From contig JADGDO010000002.1 in the NCBI GenBank assembly GCA_016744855.1, positions 1-64,000 of the forward strand: a stretch of 64,000 nt of DNA, given 5' to 3'. Both the position numbers and the translations under genes were made by a program. This DNA is from Candidatus Fermentibacteraceae bacterium (GTDB lineage Bacteria; Fermentibacterota; Fermentibacteria; Fermentibacterales; JCC-6). Below, piece by piece: positions 27,571 through 36,997 of the stretch (its first letter is position 1; the number at the start of each line of letters is the position of its first letter). A model generated the notes under the pieces. The model saw nothing but the letters and a program-made list of their open reading frames with translations, had not been told where the DNA came from and made no database searches.

Positions 27571-29238
27571 GATCATATCCTTCTGCTGCTGCTTTTCAGA
27601 AGGCTTTCTGGGTATTCGCAGTAGTTCACCATCAGGATACGATCTTCCTGTAAAATACATTGCTGTTGCAACAGTCATGGGTGTGGGAAGGAATATCTGC
27701 ACCTGTCGGGGAATGGCTCCCTGTTTTTCGAGGAAGGACCTTGCAGCCTGCATGTCGCCTACTGTGCTGCCGGGAAACGCTGCAATAATGTATGGAACAA
27801 TGTACTGTTTTCTTCCGGATCTTTCAGCATTCTTTTTAAATTCAGCAGCAAACTCTTCCCAAAGCTCCCTTGAAGGCTTTCGCATAAGGGTAAGCAGTTT
27901 GTCCCGGACATGCTCAGGGGCTATTCTCAAATGCCCTGAGATATTCTTCGAAGTAAGTCTGGACATGAATGCAGCATCTTTAAGTGCAACATCATATCTG
28001 ATACCGCTGGAGATAAACACATTTTTTACCTGCGGAACATCTCCGGTCCTGGAAAGAAGATCGATGTAACTGCTGTGATCTGTTTTGAAATATTTGCAAA
28101 TGGTTGGATAAAGACAGGAAGGTCTTCTGCACTTTTTCATCTGCTCCGGATTGTCGCACCCCAGCCCGTACATGTTTGCAGTTGGCCCGCCCAGGTCAGA
28201 GATAGTACCCTTGAAGGCGGCCGATGCTGAAATATCAGCTGCTTCTTTAAGCACTGACGATTGTGATCGACTAGAGATAAATTTTCCCTGATGAAGACCG
28301 ATAGCGCAGAAACTGCATCCACCGCTGCAACCTCGGACTACTGTAACAGAGTCCCTTATCATTGTATAAGCCGGTATCTCACGCTTGTATGACACATGGG
28401 GCATGCGGGTATATGGAAGACTGTAAACGGCATCCATCTCAGTTGAGGAGAGGGGTTCTGCCGGAGGCTCAATAACAACAACCCGCGAGTCGGCCCGTTG
28501 GATCAATCTCGAACCGCACCAGGGATTCTGATTGGCTTCAAGCTTTCTGGACAGCTCAAGCAATTCAGTGGAATCAGAGGTGAGGGATTCGTGGGAAGGC
28601 AACTCTACATCGCTCTCAAGCGCATTATACTTACCCTTATGTAGAGCAACAGCAGTACCCGGAATGCCTGTAAGACTCTCCCCGGCTTCGAGACGACTGG
28701 CTATCTCTACGATCTGTCGTTCCCCCATGCCATATACCAGAATTGAGGCCTTGGTGTCCAGCAAGATTGATTTCTTCAGTCGGTCGCTCCAGAAATCGTA
28801 GTGTGTCACTCTTCTGAGACTGGCCTCTATGCCACCCAGAACAATAGGAACACCCTTCATGGCTCTCTGGATACAATTCGCATATTTCAGAATAGCTCTG
28901 TCAGGTCTCTTCCCCGGCAAGCCGTCAGGGCTGTAAGCGTCATCTGAACGCAGCCTGTTATTCGATGTGTAATGATTCACCATAGAATCCATGTTACCTG
29001 ACGTTACTCCCGCAAAAAGCCTGGGTCTGCCCATCACAAGGAAGCTTTCGAGGTTCTTCCAGTCGGGTTGGGCAATTATTCCTACCCTGTACCCCCGACT
29101 CTCCAGAACTCTACCGATAATGGCAGCCCCGAAGGAGGGGTGGTCAACATAGGCATCACCTGTGACAATCAGCACATCAAGCTGATCCCACCCACGGTCA
29201 TGCATTTCCTTTGCGGTCATTGGAAGAGATTTTTTCAT
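27463..29238 (-). CDS. ygiQ: YgiQ-family (UPF0313) radical SAM protein
   Basis: A radical SAM protein of unknown reaction, about 591 residues. The family marks are present: MTAKEMHDRGWDQLDVLIVT followed by GDAYVDHPSFG at the N-terminus, and the cluster motif GCSGGCSFCAIGLHQGK (CxxxCxxC). The C-terminus ends in a basic tail (KGKPSRR). I place the start at ATG 29238 by alignment with the usual YgiQ N-terminus; longer readings up to 29508 add an unrelated leader. The upstream ribosome binding site is weak, so the start could also be the ATG six codons later. Confidence 0.9.
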   Translation of the reverse strand: MKKSLPMTAKEMHDRGWDQLDVLIVTGDAYVDHPSFGAAIIGRVLESRGYRVGIIAQPDWKNLESFLVMGRPRLFAGVTSGNMDSMVNHYTSNNRLRSDDAYSPDGLPGKRPDRAILKYANCIQRAMKGVPIVLGGIEASLRRVTHYDFWSDRLKKSILLDTKASILVYGMGERQIVEIASRLEAGESLTGIPGTAVALHKGKYNALESDVELPSHESLTSDSTELLELSRKLEANQNPWCGSRLIQRADSRVVVIEPPAEPLSSTEMDAVYSLPYTRMPHVSYKREIPAYTMIRDSVTVVRGCSGGCSFCAIGLHQGKFISSRSQSSVLKEAADISASAAFKGTISDLGGPTANMYGLGCDNPEQMKKCRRPSCLYPTICKYFKTDHSSYIDLLSRTGDVPQVKNVFISSGIRYDVALKDAAFMSRLTSKNISGHLRIAPEHVRDKLLTLMRKPSRELWEEFAAEFKKNAERSGRKQYIVPYIIAAFPGSTVGDMQAARSFLEKQGAIPRQVQIFLPTPMTVATAMYFTGRSYPDGELLRIPRKPSEKQQQKDMILYGADGLKNSDRKNTVNRDINNRKSFASKGKPSRR

Positions 29239-29434
29239 GCACCTAGTGTGACTCCTGAAAACCCATTTGTCAAGCTCAGCAGGAAAACTTGAAAAATCCG
29301 GGGAGATGAAGGTTACTGGCAGTATGTAAACACATGTTCCCCATAGAAAGGAAGCAAAACAATGACGAACAAGCGAGGTGTCGGCCACAGAGCAAACCGG
29401 CAAATCCATGTTCATATCCAAAGAGGAGACGAAA

Positions 29435-29881
29435 ATGTCTGAAGAAAGAACAACACTCAGCACTGCGAGAGTCTCTGCAGGAAGGAACAACTTCTTCATC
29501 GATGCCAAAAAGGCAAAAAATGACCACTACTACCTTTCCATCACAGATTCACGCAGACAGGATGACGGCACATTCGAGCAGAAAAAGATCATCATCTTTG
29601 AGGAATCCATCAGAGGTTTCAGAGAAAAAGTAACAGAAGCCTGTGAACTACTCGAAAAACTCTTCGACGAAAGAAGAACCGAGGAAATCACAGAGGCAAG
29701 GAAAACCAACCCCAAAGCATTCATGAAGTGGGAGCCGGAAGAAGAGGAAAAACTTGAAAAGCAGTTCAAAAAGGGAGTCGATATTGAAGCTCTCTCCAAG
29801 GCTTTCGGGCGCAGTTCCGGAGCCCTTCTTGCCCGTCTTGAAAGAATGGGCCTTATTCAGCCACAGGCTTCAGGAGAGTAG
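29435..29881 (+). CDS. PUR-domain nucleic acid-binding protein with C-terminal helix-turn-helix
   Basis: A 148-residue soluble protein. Residues about 10-70 form a PUR-alpha-like repeat (FFIDAKKAKNDHYYLSITDS, then KKIIIFEESIRGFREKV) like the DUF3276 proteins of Bacteroidota, which bind single-stranded DNA or RNA. The C-terminal 50 residues (KWEPEEEEKLEKQFKKG and GRSSGALLARLERMGLI) look like a helix-turn-helix of a kind found at the ends of other DNA-handling proteins. The ATG at 29435 follows GAGGAG by 6 bases, which decides against longer in-frame starts. Confidence 0.8.
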   Translation: MSEERTTLSTARVSAGRNNFFIDAKKAKNDHYYLSITDSRRQDDGTFEQKKIIIFEESIRGFREKVTEACELLEKLFDERRTEEITEARKTNPKAFMKWEPEEEEKLEKQFKKGVDIEALSKAFGRSSGALLARLERMGLIQPQASGE

Positions 29882-29913
29882 TACAAAGCGAGCATTCTCA
29901 GTATAGTTGGCTC

Positions 29914-30648
29914 ATGTCATACTATGCGCTACTACTTGCAGCCGGATTAATTGCCGGATTCATAAATGTAACAGCGGGAGGTGGATCCCTCATCACACTT
30001 CCGCTGTTGATACTTACTGGAATGCCTCCGGTTGTTGCCAATGGTACCAACCGGATAGCAGTACTTCTGCAGAACATCGCTGCAACAGGTAACTTCCGTC
30101 GTCACGGCAGGAAAGATCTCAGACAAGGAATTCTTCTTGGTCTTGCTGCTGTACCGGGAGCCACCGCAGGAGCTCTAACTGCACTCAATCTCTCCGATTA
30201 TGTATTCAGGTTGATTCTTGCAGGTGCAGTTGTTCTGGGGTTCTGTGTGGTGTTTTTCCACAAAAACCCCAAAGTTGAGAAAACAGAGCTGCACCGCAAA
30301 TGGCTGCATGCTGTTCTCTTTCTCTTCATAGGTTTCTACGGTGGCTTGATACAGGCAGGAACCGGTTATCTGATTGTTTTCGCTCTGACAATGGTTGGTG
30401 GTATGGGGCTTGCTAAAACAAACAGCGTGAAGGTAGTCATCATAGCTGTCTACCTGATACCCACAATTGTAATTTTTGCAGTGAACGGAAACCTCAGGAT
30501 TATACCTGGGCTGGTTCTTGCTTCGGGCAATATTATCGGGGGAATTATAGGAAGTAATTTCAGTCAGAAAGTAAACCCGAAATGGATCAAATTAGTGCTT
30601 GGAACCGCTCTTATCGGAATGACACTGAAGCTTTTCTTTTCGAACTGA
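29914..30648 (+). CDS. TauE/SafE (TSUP) family membrane transporter
   Basis: A 244-residue integral membrane protein with about seven or eight hydrophobic segments. The N-terminal repeat has GLIAGFINVTAGGGSLITLP and the NGTNRIAVLLQN motif; the second half repeats the pattern with GLIQAGTGYLI. TSUP proteins export sulfite, sulfonates or related anions. No sulfur gene is adjacent, so the substrate is open. There is only a weak ribosome binding site before the ATG. Confidence 0.85.
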   Translation: MSYYALLLAAGLIAGFINVTAGGGSLITLPLLILTGMPPVVANGTNRIAVLLQNIAATGNFRRHGRKDLRQGILLGLAAVPGATAGALTALNLSDYVFRLILAGAVVLGFCVVFFHKNPKVEKTELHRKWLHAVLFLFIGFYGGLIQAGTGYLIVFALTMVGGMGLAKTNSVKVVIIAVYLIPTIVIFAVNGNLRIIPGLVLASGNIIGGIIGSNFSQKVNPKWIKLVLGTALIGMTLKLFFSN

Positions 30649-30799
30649 ACCCATATCAAAGCCTAAAGTAGCCAGGAATTCACCATTAATTATTCGAGAC
30701 AAGACTTCATGGAAGTGAGTTCGTAGCCTCCCCCATTTGAGCGACAGTTATAAGAATGTTTTCAAAAGTCACAAATAACAATCCTGTCGTGTATTGATC

Positions 30800-31900
30800 C
30801 TACTTTGGTTCCCTGATCAGCCTGAATCCGCAACTCATACTTCGCTGTGTTTCACTAAGGCTGGTTCTGTTAGCACTTCTCAGGAACTGAGCTTGACTGC
30901 TCCAACTGCCACCCCTTTGAATCCGATAGCCCTGATTACCACCTGAAACCCAGGCACTGCCATCGGTGGGAGCTCCAGTGTAATTATCATGGCTCACATC
31001 CTCACACCATTCATAGATATTCCCTGACATGTCATACAAACCCCAGGGATTGGGTTCAAGAGAGCCTATGTTCTGCGGTGAAGCATCTGAGTTGGGATTG
31101 TACCAGCCATAAAGACCAACAGTACCGGTAGAATTATCATCACCCCAGAAAAACCAGCTATCTGTTCCAGCACGGCACGCATACTCCCACTCGGCTTCAG
31201 TTGGTAATCTGTAATTATAATCTGGATCAACCATATTTAAGTTGTCTATAAACTCCTGGCATTCAGACCAGTTCACATACTCAACAGGAAGGCTGTCACC
31301 CAAAAACGTTGAAGGGTTCTCCTCCATTACATTTTCCCAAAGCCTCTGACAGACCTCAACGCTCATTATCTCAAATGAAGAGGCAAAGGTAACGGTGTGA
31401 ACAGGAGACTCATCAGACTGATGAGCCCATTCAGTAGTATCTGAACCCATCATAAAGGAACCAGCAGGTGCCTCGACAAACTCACTTAAGTAATAACCGT
31501 CAATTGAAAACTGTGCACTGTACCCTGTATCTTCTTCCAAAGTGATTACCCTGATTCTAAAGTCATCACCCATACCACAACTCTCCGGTATCTGAAGAGA
31601 TGTTGTTTCACTTCCTATTTCGTTAAAGAACCACTCTGTCAATTCTATTGCCAGGCTATCATCCCGGAATAACTCGATCATTGCATACTTGCTCCTGGGA
31701 ATGGCCTCAAAATCGTATTCAACCAGCATGCCAGTCTGCCACAAATGCCATTCTGTGTCCTCATTGGGATAGTACACATCAAAATCACTTATCAGTTCAT
31801 CAGGTTGTGACGCTGTCGGGCTATCTCCACAGGATGCAATCAGACCAAGTGTAATGAATGCAACAAGCATCCAATACCATGTTTTATGTACAAAATTCAT
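30800..31900 (-). CDS. Lipoprotein with SUMF1/FGE-like domain, lacking the catalytic cysteines
   Basis: About 366 residues. A signal peptide ends at a lipobox (LIASC, then GDSPT), so it should be a lipoprotein. Residues about 35-145 form a beta-rich region of unknown family. Residues about 150-366 are a formylglycine-generating-enzyme-like domain: APAGSFMMGSD, RLPTEAEWEYACRAG, NPWGLYDMSGNIYEWCED and RGGSWSSQAQFLRSANR. The position where true FGE has catalytic cysteines reads SSQAQFLR, so sulfatase activation is unlikely. The ATG at 31900 follows AGGTGG. Last gene of a three-gene secreted-protein set. Confidence 0.85.
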   Translation of the reverse strand: MNFVHKTWYWMLVAFITLGLIASCGDSPTASQPDELISDFDVYYPNEDTEWHLWQTGMLVEYDFEAIPRSKYAMIELFRDDSLAIELTEWFFNEIGSETTSLQIPESCGMGDDFRIRVITLEEDTGYSAQFSIDGYYLSEFVEAPAGSFMMGSDTTEWAHQSDESPVHTVTFASSFEIMSVEVCQRLWENVMEENPSTFLGDSLPVEYVNWSECQEFIDNLNMVDPDYNYRLPTEAEWEYACRAGTDSWFFWGDDNSTGTVGLYGWYNPNSDASPQNIGSLEPNPWGLYDMSGNIYEWCEDVSHDNYTGAPTDGSAWVSGGNQGYRIQRGGSWSSQAQFLRSANRTSLSETQRSMSCGFRLIREPK

Positions 31901-31909
31901 TAGTACCAC

Positions 31910-33310
31910 CTAAGGAATGAAAACACAGTTCTTAACATAGCAACCCTCTGGAGTTGAAAGCCCCACCAGATAACACCCGGAAGATATTTCCTGCGGAATC
32001 CATACAGAAGAATGCTCTCCAGCTGGGAAGAAACCCTTTTCAATTTCAGCAATTAGTCTACCCGAGAGGTCGAAAACACTAAGTTCAACAGTTGAAGCCT
32101 CAGCAAGGTGGTACCCTATATTGAGTGTTGAAGAAAACGGGTTAGGGGTTAGTGCGGTGATCAAAGAAGCACTTACGTCTTCCCCTGCTTCAATACCTGT
32201 TTCCGGCTCGTAACGAAGAAGAGTTCCTGTACTATGTCCACCACAGGCAATGTATCCCCCTGTGGAGAGCTGTCTGACAGAATACACCTTATTACACTCG
32301 TATACATAATCGCACCAAACCTCATTTCCCTGACTATCAAATTTGAAAATTTTGCCAAGCCAAAAAGCTCTATCAGGTTCATTGCTACATGGATCGTAAT
32401 AGTCATCGTAGCCACCGTAAATGTACCCACCATCGATCGTTGTATTAATGGAGTGACCGAAAGACCATGAGGTTGGAGAATGGGGTACGTCATTATACCA
32501 TTCCAGATCACCTGAGACATCAGTTTTAGCAATTTTTACCATGAATGAAGTAATAAATGTGAATCCGCCATCTCTTGCTGAGCGGGTCAGATCACCAAGG
32601 TCATGATAGACACTTCCGAAACTGCCTGGGTAGGTATCAGCTACCCACAAAAGCTGTCCGTCATCAATTGAGTATGCTAGAATCCCGACATCCATACCTG
32701 TGTAAAAAACAATAAGTGTGTTATCGACTTGAAGAATTCGTCTCGTAGACAAATGATGTAACCCCTGATAAGTTGCAGACCAGAGTGAGTCTCCCTGTAA
32801 ATCAGTACGAATTATCCATGCTTTGTCACCTTGGTTACCGGCAATTGCAAAACCATCTTCCAAAGGAACAACACAATTGCCTCTGTCATTGGTCACTGAA
32901 TGATCAAAGGCAGTTGTCCATATCTGGTTACCCTCACTATCCGTTTTCAAGAGCATAACTGCACTTGTAGGTTCTCCGAGAAGCCCACAAGACCCTGTTG
33001 TAATCAAAGAAGTATCATCAAGTTCTTCTACCCAAAAACCAGCTTGACCTTCCCGATAACCCTCTGCCCCCGTAGTCCAAAGCGTATCGCCATCAGAAGA
33101 AAATCGGTAGAGAGAAATTGAAGCTGCCGTACCGCCCGGAAGCAAGTGCCAACCTGCAACAATGAATCCAGCATCATAGGTTTCATGGACATCATAGAAC
33201 TTCCCATAGCTATCTGTGAAGAACTTTTTCGTCCAAACAATAGAAGGAGGGTCCAGAGCAAACCCTGTTGCAAATAGAAGAAGTGGTAGAAAGATGAATA
33301 GCTTTCTCAT
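31910..33310 (-). CDS. Secreted beta-propeller-like protein with type IX-like sorting tail
   Basis: A 466-residue protein. A signal peptide (residues 1-18, LLLFATGFA) is followed by repeated blades with W-T/S and SxxGD-x-LW patterns (for example RFSSDGDTLWTT, KTDSEGNQIWTT), and then a C-terminal 80-residue domain beginning NPFSSTLNIGYHL and containing VFDLSGRLIAEI. The tail resembles the sorting domain used by the type IX secretion system. The ligand or substrate is unknown. An AGGAGAG site precedes the ATG. It lies 9 bases from each neighbour. Confidence 0.8.
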   Translation of the reverse strand: MRKLFIFLPLLLFATGFALDPPSIVWTKKFFTDSYGKFYDVHETYDAGFIVAGWHLLPGGTAASISLYRFSSDGDTLWTTGAEGYREGQAGFWVEELDDTSLITTGSCGLLGEPTSAVMLLKTDSEGNQIWTTAFDHSVTNDRGNCVVPLEDGFAIAGNQGDKAWIIRTDLQGDSLWSATYQGLHHLSTRRILQVDNTLIVFYTGMDVGILAYSIDDGQLLWVADTYPGSFGSVYHDLGDLTRSARDGGFTFITSFMVKIAKTDVSGDLEWYNDVPHSPTSWSFGHSINTTIDGGYIYGGYDDYYDPCSNEPDRAFWLGKIFKFDSQGNEVWCDYVYECNKVYSVRQLSTGGYIACGGHSTGTLLRYEPETGIEAGEDVSASLITALTPNPFSSTLNIGYHLAEASTVELSVFDLSGRLIAEIEKGFFPAGEHSSVWIPQEISSGCYLVGLSTPEGCYVKNCVFIP

Positions 33311-33319
33311 TTTACTCTC

Positions 33320-36097
33320 CTATTCAGTCAGCTTGATCCAACCAATACGGACATCAGCTGGAGCAAGTTTTGAGTTGCCGTTAAACTCAAGCCATAGCTT
33401 GATAGCATTGTCGCTAGCCCACTCCGATGAAGCACTGTCCAGGTCAAAGGGATCCATCTCTGCCCAATCGGCACCAATGGTTTCACTTAACTCAATGCTG
33501 TGGGCTGCACTGTCTTCATTCAACCAGTGTACTGTTACTGTAAGATCATCAACACAATCAGTCTTTGCAATCATGCTGAACTGATCGTACAATCCGGTTC
33601 GAACTTCATCCCCAACCCCACCTGTGTTAAGTACTAAGGAGTTGGATACATACACGTCTGAAACAGTACCTTCAAACATCCCGCTGACTGAATCAGAATA
33701 TACGGAGTTCCATCCACTTGTGGAAACAACATCATTTGTGTGCCAGGCCGGTGCGCCTGAACCTGATGCCTCTCTCATATCCCAAGAGTCCTCCAGAACA
33801 GTTCTTGCATAGTCACGGGGAGTAATCTGGAAAACCACCCGAGTACTGTTGTCATTAGTGTCTGGTTCTCCGGTTAAGGCTTCTGCTTCAATTTCAAGAA
33901 TATGAACACCAATATCAGATGAGTTGGGTTGCCATGAGAAAGTAACAGTTTGATCATCGCAAACATATCCGGTACTGTCCAACCCGCTGAAGCTTAACGT
34001 ATCGGTATCAAGAACGAGTGAATCTGTAAGATCATTAAGATGAACAATTACATTGGATGCCCCTACAGTTCCCATGTTGTAGAAAGTTGCAGATATGCTG
34101 ATTGCTGATTCTGCAGGAAAACTGTAGTCCTTGATTTTAAATGGTCTACTGGTACCGGCAACGATGTCCGGTTCTGTAATTCTGATATCTGCAGGTAGGT
34201 CTCCTCCAAAGAACTGAACCAATCTTCCCTGTCCGGCATTAAGAGTATCCCGGAAGAAGCTGTATTCGTCATCAGTGTTTTCCATTACCATCAGGAATCT
34301 TCTACTGTGATCAAGCAGTTTAGAGTTATAGGCAAAGGGAATCTTGTTCGGCCGAAGAGTTACTCCTATATGAATTGACTCGTCATAGCAATTTCTGTTC
34401 ACATAAAAAGCATAGGCATTATCATATTCGTCACTGAAAAGTCTTATTTGCGGTTCGATTCTATCATTAGGTGAATCAATTTCAAGACTGTCTGCATAGC
34501 CTTCCCACCAGTGAAGATCTGTGTACTCGGGAGCAATTGTAGCTACTTCACCAAATGTGCTTCTCATACTGTTCCAGAGTCTGCCATATGCGTCGAATTT
34601 CCACATCATGTAGTCTTCAACTGAACGGTCCCCGGATGTGTTTGGTCTCTCCGGTAAATCCCAGAGAGGATCAAAATCACCGCATACTCGGCATGAATCA
34701 GAAAAGGGAGGAAAGGAATCAGGAGGAACAACTTCGAAATCACTCCTCCATCTGTTTGTGTACACCCATTCCTCATAGGGAGCATCTAATGGCAGATTAT
34801 TCTGATCGAGATATCCCGAGGTGTATGTTGTTTCACCATCTTTTAAACTGTAATAGGTAATCATACAATAGGGTATCAATGCTCGTATATCTCTCATCAG
34901 CGCTATGTTGCAGTTCATCAAAAACTCTTCCGGTGTAGGAATTCGGTACCCATAAGAGTCGTAGTTTAAGAGAGTATCGATTGGTGGTGGTGGTGCAGTA
35001 AATCCCCACATTCTACTGCCACCACATTTCCCAAATGCCTGTGGATAGTAGAGGGATGGAATTTCTCTTTCCTGGTCAAGAGCTACTTCCCGAACAATGA
35101 TAAATGTTGAATCCATACCCTCTTCAAAATGCTCAAGAAGAACAATATCCTGTTCTCCGCTGACCTCATTGTAATAGGAAGTGTGAGAGCTCAACCAAGA
35201 TACTCCAAGCTGCCTGAATGGGTAACAATCAAAAATAAAAAGCTCAGGTCTGTTTGGAACAGCCAACGGTAAGGTTGGATTTCCATAGCCCTGATATTCC
35301 ATGTTGAGATAAGATTCAATAGAGTTTGCCTGGTCTTCAAAAGTTCCGTAATTAACTGGCTGACTACCCCAAGTAAAACTGTGAAGCAGCCCAAATGCTG
35401 ATACAACGGGTTGGGTTGAATAATCATACTCCATGCTGTGCTTTAACCAGGAAAAGACTCCCTCAGGATCGACTTCCTCAAATGTAGGAAGGGAATCATT
35501 CCCCACACTATCCCTATCTTGAGTGTACATATTTGGGATGTAGTCATCAACCTGCGATGTGTCATCAGTCATATGACTCCACTGACGCGATGGTGCTTCA
35601 TCGAAAGTACTGTAGTACCAGACCAACTCCTCGTCACCGAAAAGGCTGTCCATTATCGCAGCGCAGCTGTCCAGAGAGTAATCAAATTCTGTGGCAGACC
35701 AGAACTCGATAAGAGTATCTGATTCGAAGGTAATCGTGTCTCCTTCTATGATGATAGTGATGTCTATCCACTCAGGTCTGGCATATGCAGTGGTATCTGA
35801 AAAAGCATTATCGGACATTCTGGCAGCCCAGCCCCATGGCCAGTGACCCCATCTCTGTATCGGGGAAGGAGAAATGCAGAGATACATACCGGTTTGATTT
35901 GCCGGTCCGACAAGTTTATTGTAAACTGACTGAGCTCCATGATCGCCTGCCTGTAAAACATCAAAGTAATGCCATGAGAGCATAAGAAACGTATCAAGAT
36001 CAACCTCGCTGAAATTAGGCCTGTCAGCAACAATTGGGATGGTATTTGATGGTGGAGAACCGGCAGAAGCAATAGGAGCGAAGAGGACAACAGACAA
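33320..36097 (-). CDS. Large secreted protein with CARDB-like C-terminal domain; start region frame-disrupted by CA repeat
   Basis: About 925 residues from the TTG at 36097. Rich in Asp, Trp and Tyr, it has no family I recognise over the first 640 residues. Residues about 670-780 resemble a CARDB adhesion-type domain (ISISATFYNMGTVGASNVIV), and the end looks like a beta-sandwich. The TTG start has no ribosome binding site and would give only a shortened hydrophobic leader (SVVLFAPIASAGS). A better start, ATG 36141 with GGGAGG, lies upstream but is out of frame. Removing one CA unit from the repeat at 36124-36137 would join it to give a full signal peptide. First gene of a three-gene set. Confidence 0.75.
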   Translation of the reverse strand: MSVVLFAPIASAGSPPSNTIPIVADRPNFSEVDLDTFLMLSWHYFDVLQAGDHGAQSVYNKLVGPANQTGMYLCISPSPIQRWGHWPWGWAARMSDNAFSDTTAYARPEWIDITIIIEGDTITFESDTLIEFWSATEFDYSLDSCAAIMDSLFGDEELVWYYSTFDEAPSRQWSHMTDDTSQVDDYIPNMYTQDRDSVGNDSLPTFEEVDPEGVFSWLKHSMEYDYSTQPVVSAFGLLHSFTWGSQPVNYGTFEDQANSIESYLNMEYQGYGNPTLPLAVPNRPELFIFDCYPFRQLGVSWLSSHTSYYNEVSGEQDIVLLEHFEEGMDSTFIIVREVALDQEREIPSLYYPQAFGKCGGSRMWGFTAPPPPIDTLLNYDSYGYRIPTPEEFLMNCNIALMRDIRALIPYCMITYYSLKDGETTYTSGYLDQNNLPLDAPYEEWVYTNRWRSDFEVVPPDSFPPFSDSCRVCGDFDPLWDLPERPNTSGDRSVEDYMMWKFDAYGRLWNSMRSTFGEVATIAPEYTDLHWWEGYADSLEIDSPNDRIEPQIRLFSDEYDNAYAFYVNRNCYDESIHIGVTLRPNKIPFAYNSKLLDHSRRFLMVMENTDDEYSFFRDTLNAGQGRLVQFFGGDLPADIRITEPDIVAGTSRPFKIKDYSFPAESAISISATFYNMGTVGASNVIVHLNDLTDSLVLDTDTLSFSGLDSTGYVCDDQTVTFSWQPNSSDIGVHILEIEAEALTGEPDTNDNSTRVVFQITPRDYARTVLEDSWDMREASGSGAPAWHTNDVVSTSGWNSVYSDSVSGMFEGTVSDVYVSNSLVLNTGGVGDEVRTGLYDQFSMIAKTDCVDDLTVTVHWLNEDSAAHSIELSETIGADWAEMDPFDLDSASSEWASDNAIKLWLEFNGNSKLAPADVRIGWIKLTE

Positions 36098-36123
36098 AAC
36101 AAGAATCAGGAAACTGCTAAGTA

Positions 36124-36137
36124 TGTGTGTGTGTGTG
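36124..36137 (-). repeat. Dinucleotide CA repeat (7 units) between start codon and signal peptide
   Basis: Seven uninterrupted CA units on the minus strand, directly after the ATG at 36141-36139. In the present length the ATG frame reads MPHTHTHT then TAG. With one unit fewer it reads MPHTHTHILSSFLILVLSVV and continues into the large secreted protein. Confidence 0.85.
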
Positions 36138-36224
36138 GCATTTGGCCTCCCGTAAGTGTTTTAAGTGTTTCACATCATCCGTATTCACTAACATTCTAAA
36201 CATTATTCAGGACCTTGTCCAGGC

Positions 36225-36253
36225 ATTATATTCTATTTATCAATCACTGTATA
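36225..36253 (-). promoter_or_regulatory. Promoter of the three-gene secreted-protein set
   Basis: On the minus strand, TATACA (36253-36248, 4 of 6 matches) and a perfect TATAAT (36230-36225) are 17 bases apart. The implied leader is roughly 75 bases to the ATG at 36141. Confidence 0.65.
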
Positions 36254-36290
36254 TAGTTTAAGTTGCTGTTTCGGATGATTCACAATGACA

Positions 36291-36611
36291 TTAACGCATC
36301 TTTCGGAGTCTTCTCTCTGTCAATAGTCTTCTCTCCCAATAATCCCCCATCTCTTCGACTTCCCTGATCAGCTCCTCCGGGAGTTTCAGCAAATTCAGCA
36401 TTTGGGTAACTCGGGCTCTCGAGATTCCGAGCTTCCTGGCTAAGTCAGCTTTGCTCAAATCCTCCAGCTCCATTTCTAGGGCAGATTCCTTTGCCTGAAT
36501 GACTGGATTTCTGAAAACCTTCATTTTTCTACGCTTTACACTTGATTTTAGATTGGTATCGTACCATATTACGGTGCGCTGGGCGACACGACCGGGGCGC
36601 CAGAGCCCCAT
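36291..36611 (-). CDS. Helix-turn-helix protein, copy 1 (ParB/recombinase-associated type)
   Basis: Up to 106 residues. The core ADLARKLGISRARVTQMLNL is a helix-turn-helix of the type found next to or within ParB-like and serine recombinase genes. The start is uncertain: ATG 36611 gives a leader with WYDTNL, and ATG 36524 would give a shorter form. It is a diverged duplicate of the gene at 37328-37555; both share FRNPxxQAKE, the same helix-turn-helix and a GDYWERR end. It lies downstream of brnA, on the same strand. Confidence 0.6.
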   Translation of the reverse strand: MGLWRPGRVAQRTVIWYDTNLKSSVKRRKMKVFRNPVIQAKESALEMELEDLSKADLARKLGISRARVTQMLNLLKLPEELIREVEEMGDYWERRLLTERRLRKMR

Positions 36612-36718
36612 AAGAAATCGAGGGACTTTTTCTTTGCCTTCTTGTTATTATTACTAGAATTTAATAGTACAATCAGTAACTATAATCTTCATCTACAGCT
36701 TCACTACTGTTGTCTCTA

Positions 36719-36997
36719 TCAAGTTGCACTAATGGCTCCAAGTTCAGAATCCAATCTTTCAGCAAGGTAAACCTTCAGTAATGATTGATACGGAATATCC
36801 TTCTTGTTAGCCAGGAGCTTTAACTCTTCGATCATGGACTCTGGTAATCTGAGGGAAATTGTTTTTGTTGAAGGTTTGAGTTTAGAGAGGGTTACTCTCT
36901 CTGCACTTTTCCAGTCCAGATAGTCTGCTGAATCATGAGCCTGCCAGAACTGTCGTTCCTCTTCTTCAGTCTTAAAACTGGGTATTTCTTTCTTCAT
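36719..36997 (-). CDS. brnA: BrnA/CopG-type antitoxin
   Basis: A 92-residue antitoxin that binds DNA through a ribbon-helix-helix and neutralises the BrnT toxin. The N-terminal toxin-binding part is IPSFKTEEEERQFWQAHDS; the C-terminal part has STKTISLRLPESMIEELK and DIPYQSLLKVYLAERL, typical of this family. The ATG overlaps the brnT stop as ATGA. The complex probably represses its own promoter (family knowledge). Confidence 0.9.
   Translation of the reverse strand: MKKEIPSFKTEEEERQFWQAHDSADYLDWKSAERVTLSKLKPSTKTISLRLPESMIEELKLLANKKDIPYQSLLKVYLAERLDSELGAISAT

Noticed and set aside
30649-30799. Terminator between the TauE/SafE gene and the SUMF1-like gene
   Set aside because: I found only weak, short inverted repeats without a T-run.
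30800-31900. Active formylglycine-generating enzyme
   Set aside because: The fold is present but the catalytic cysteines are not, and no sulfatase is nearby.
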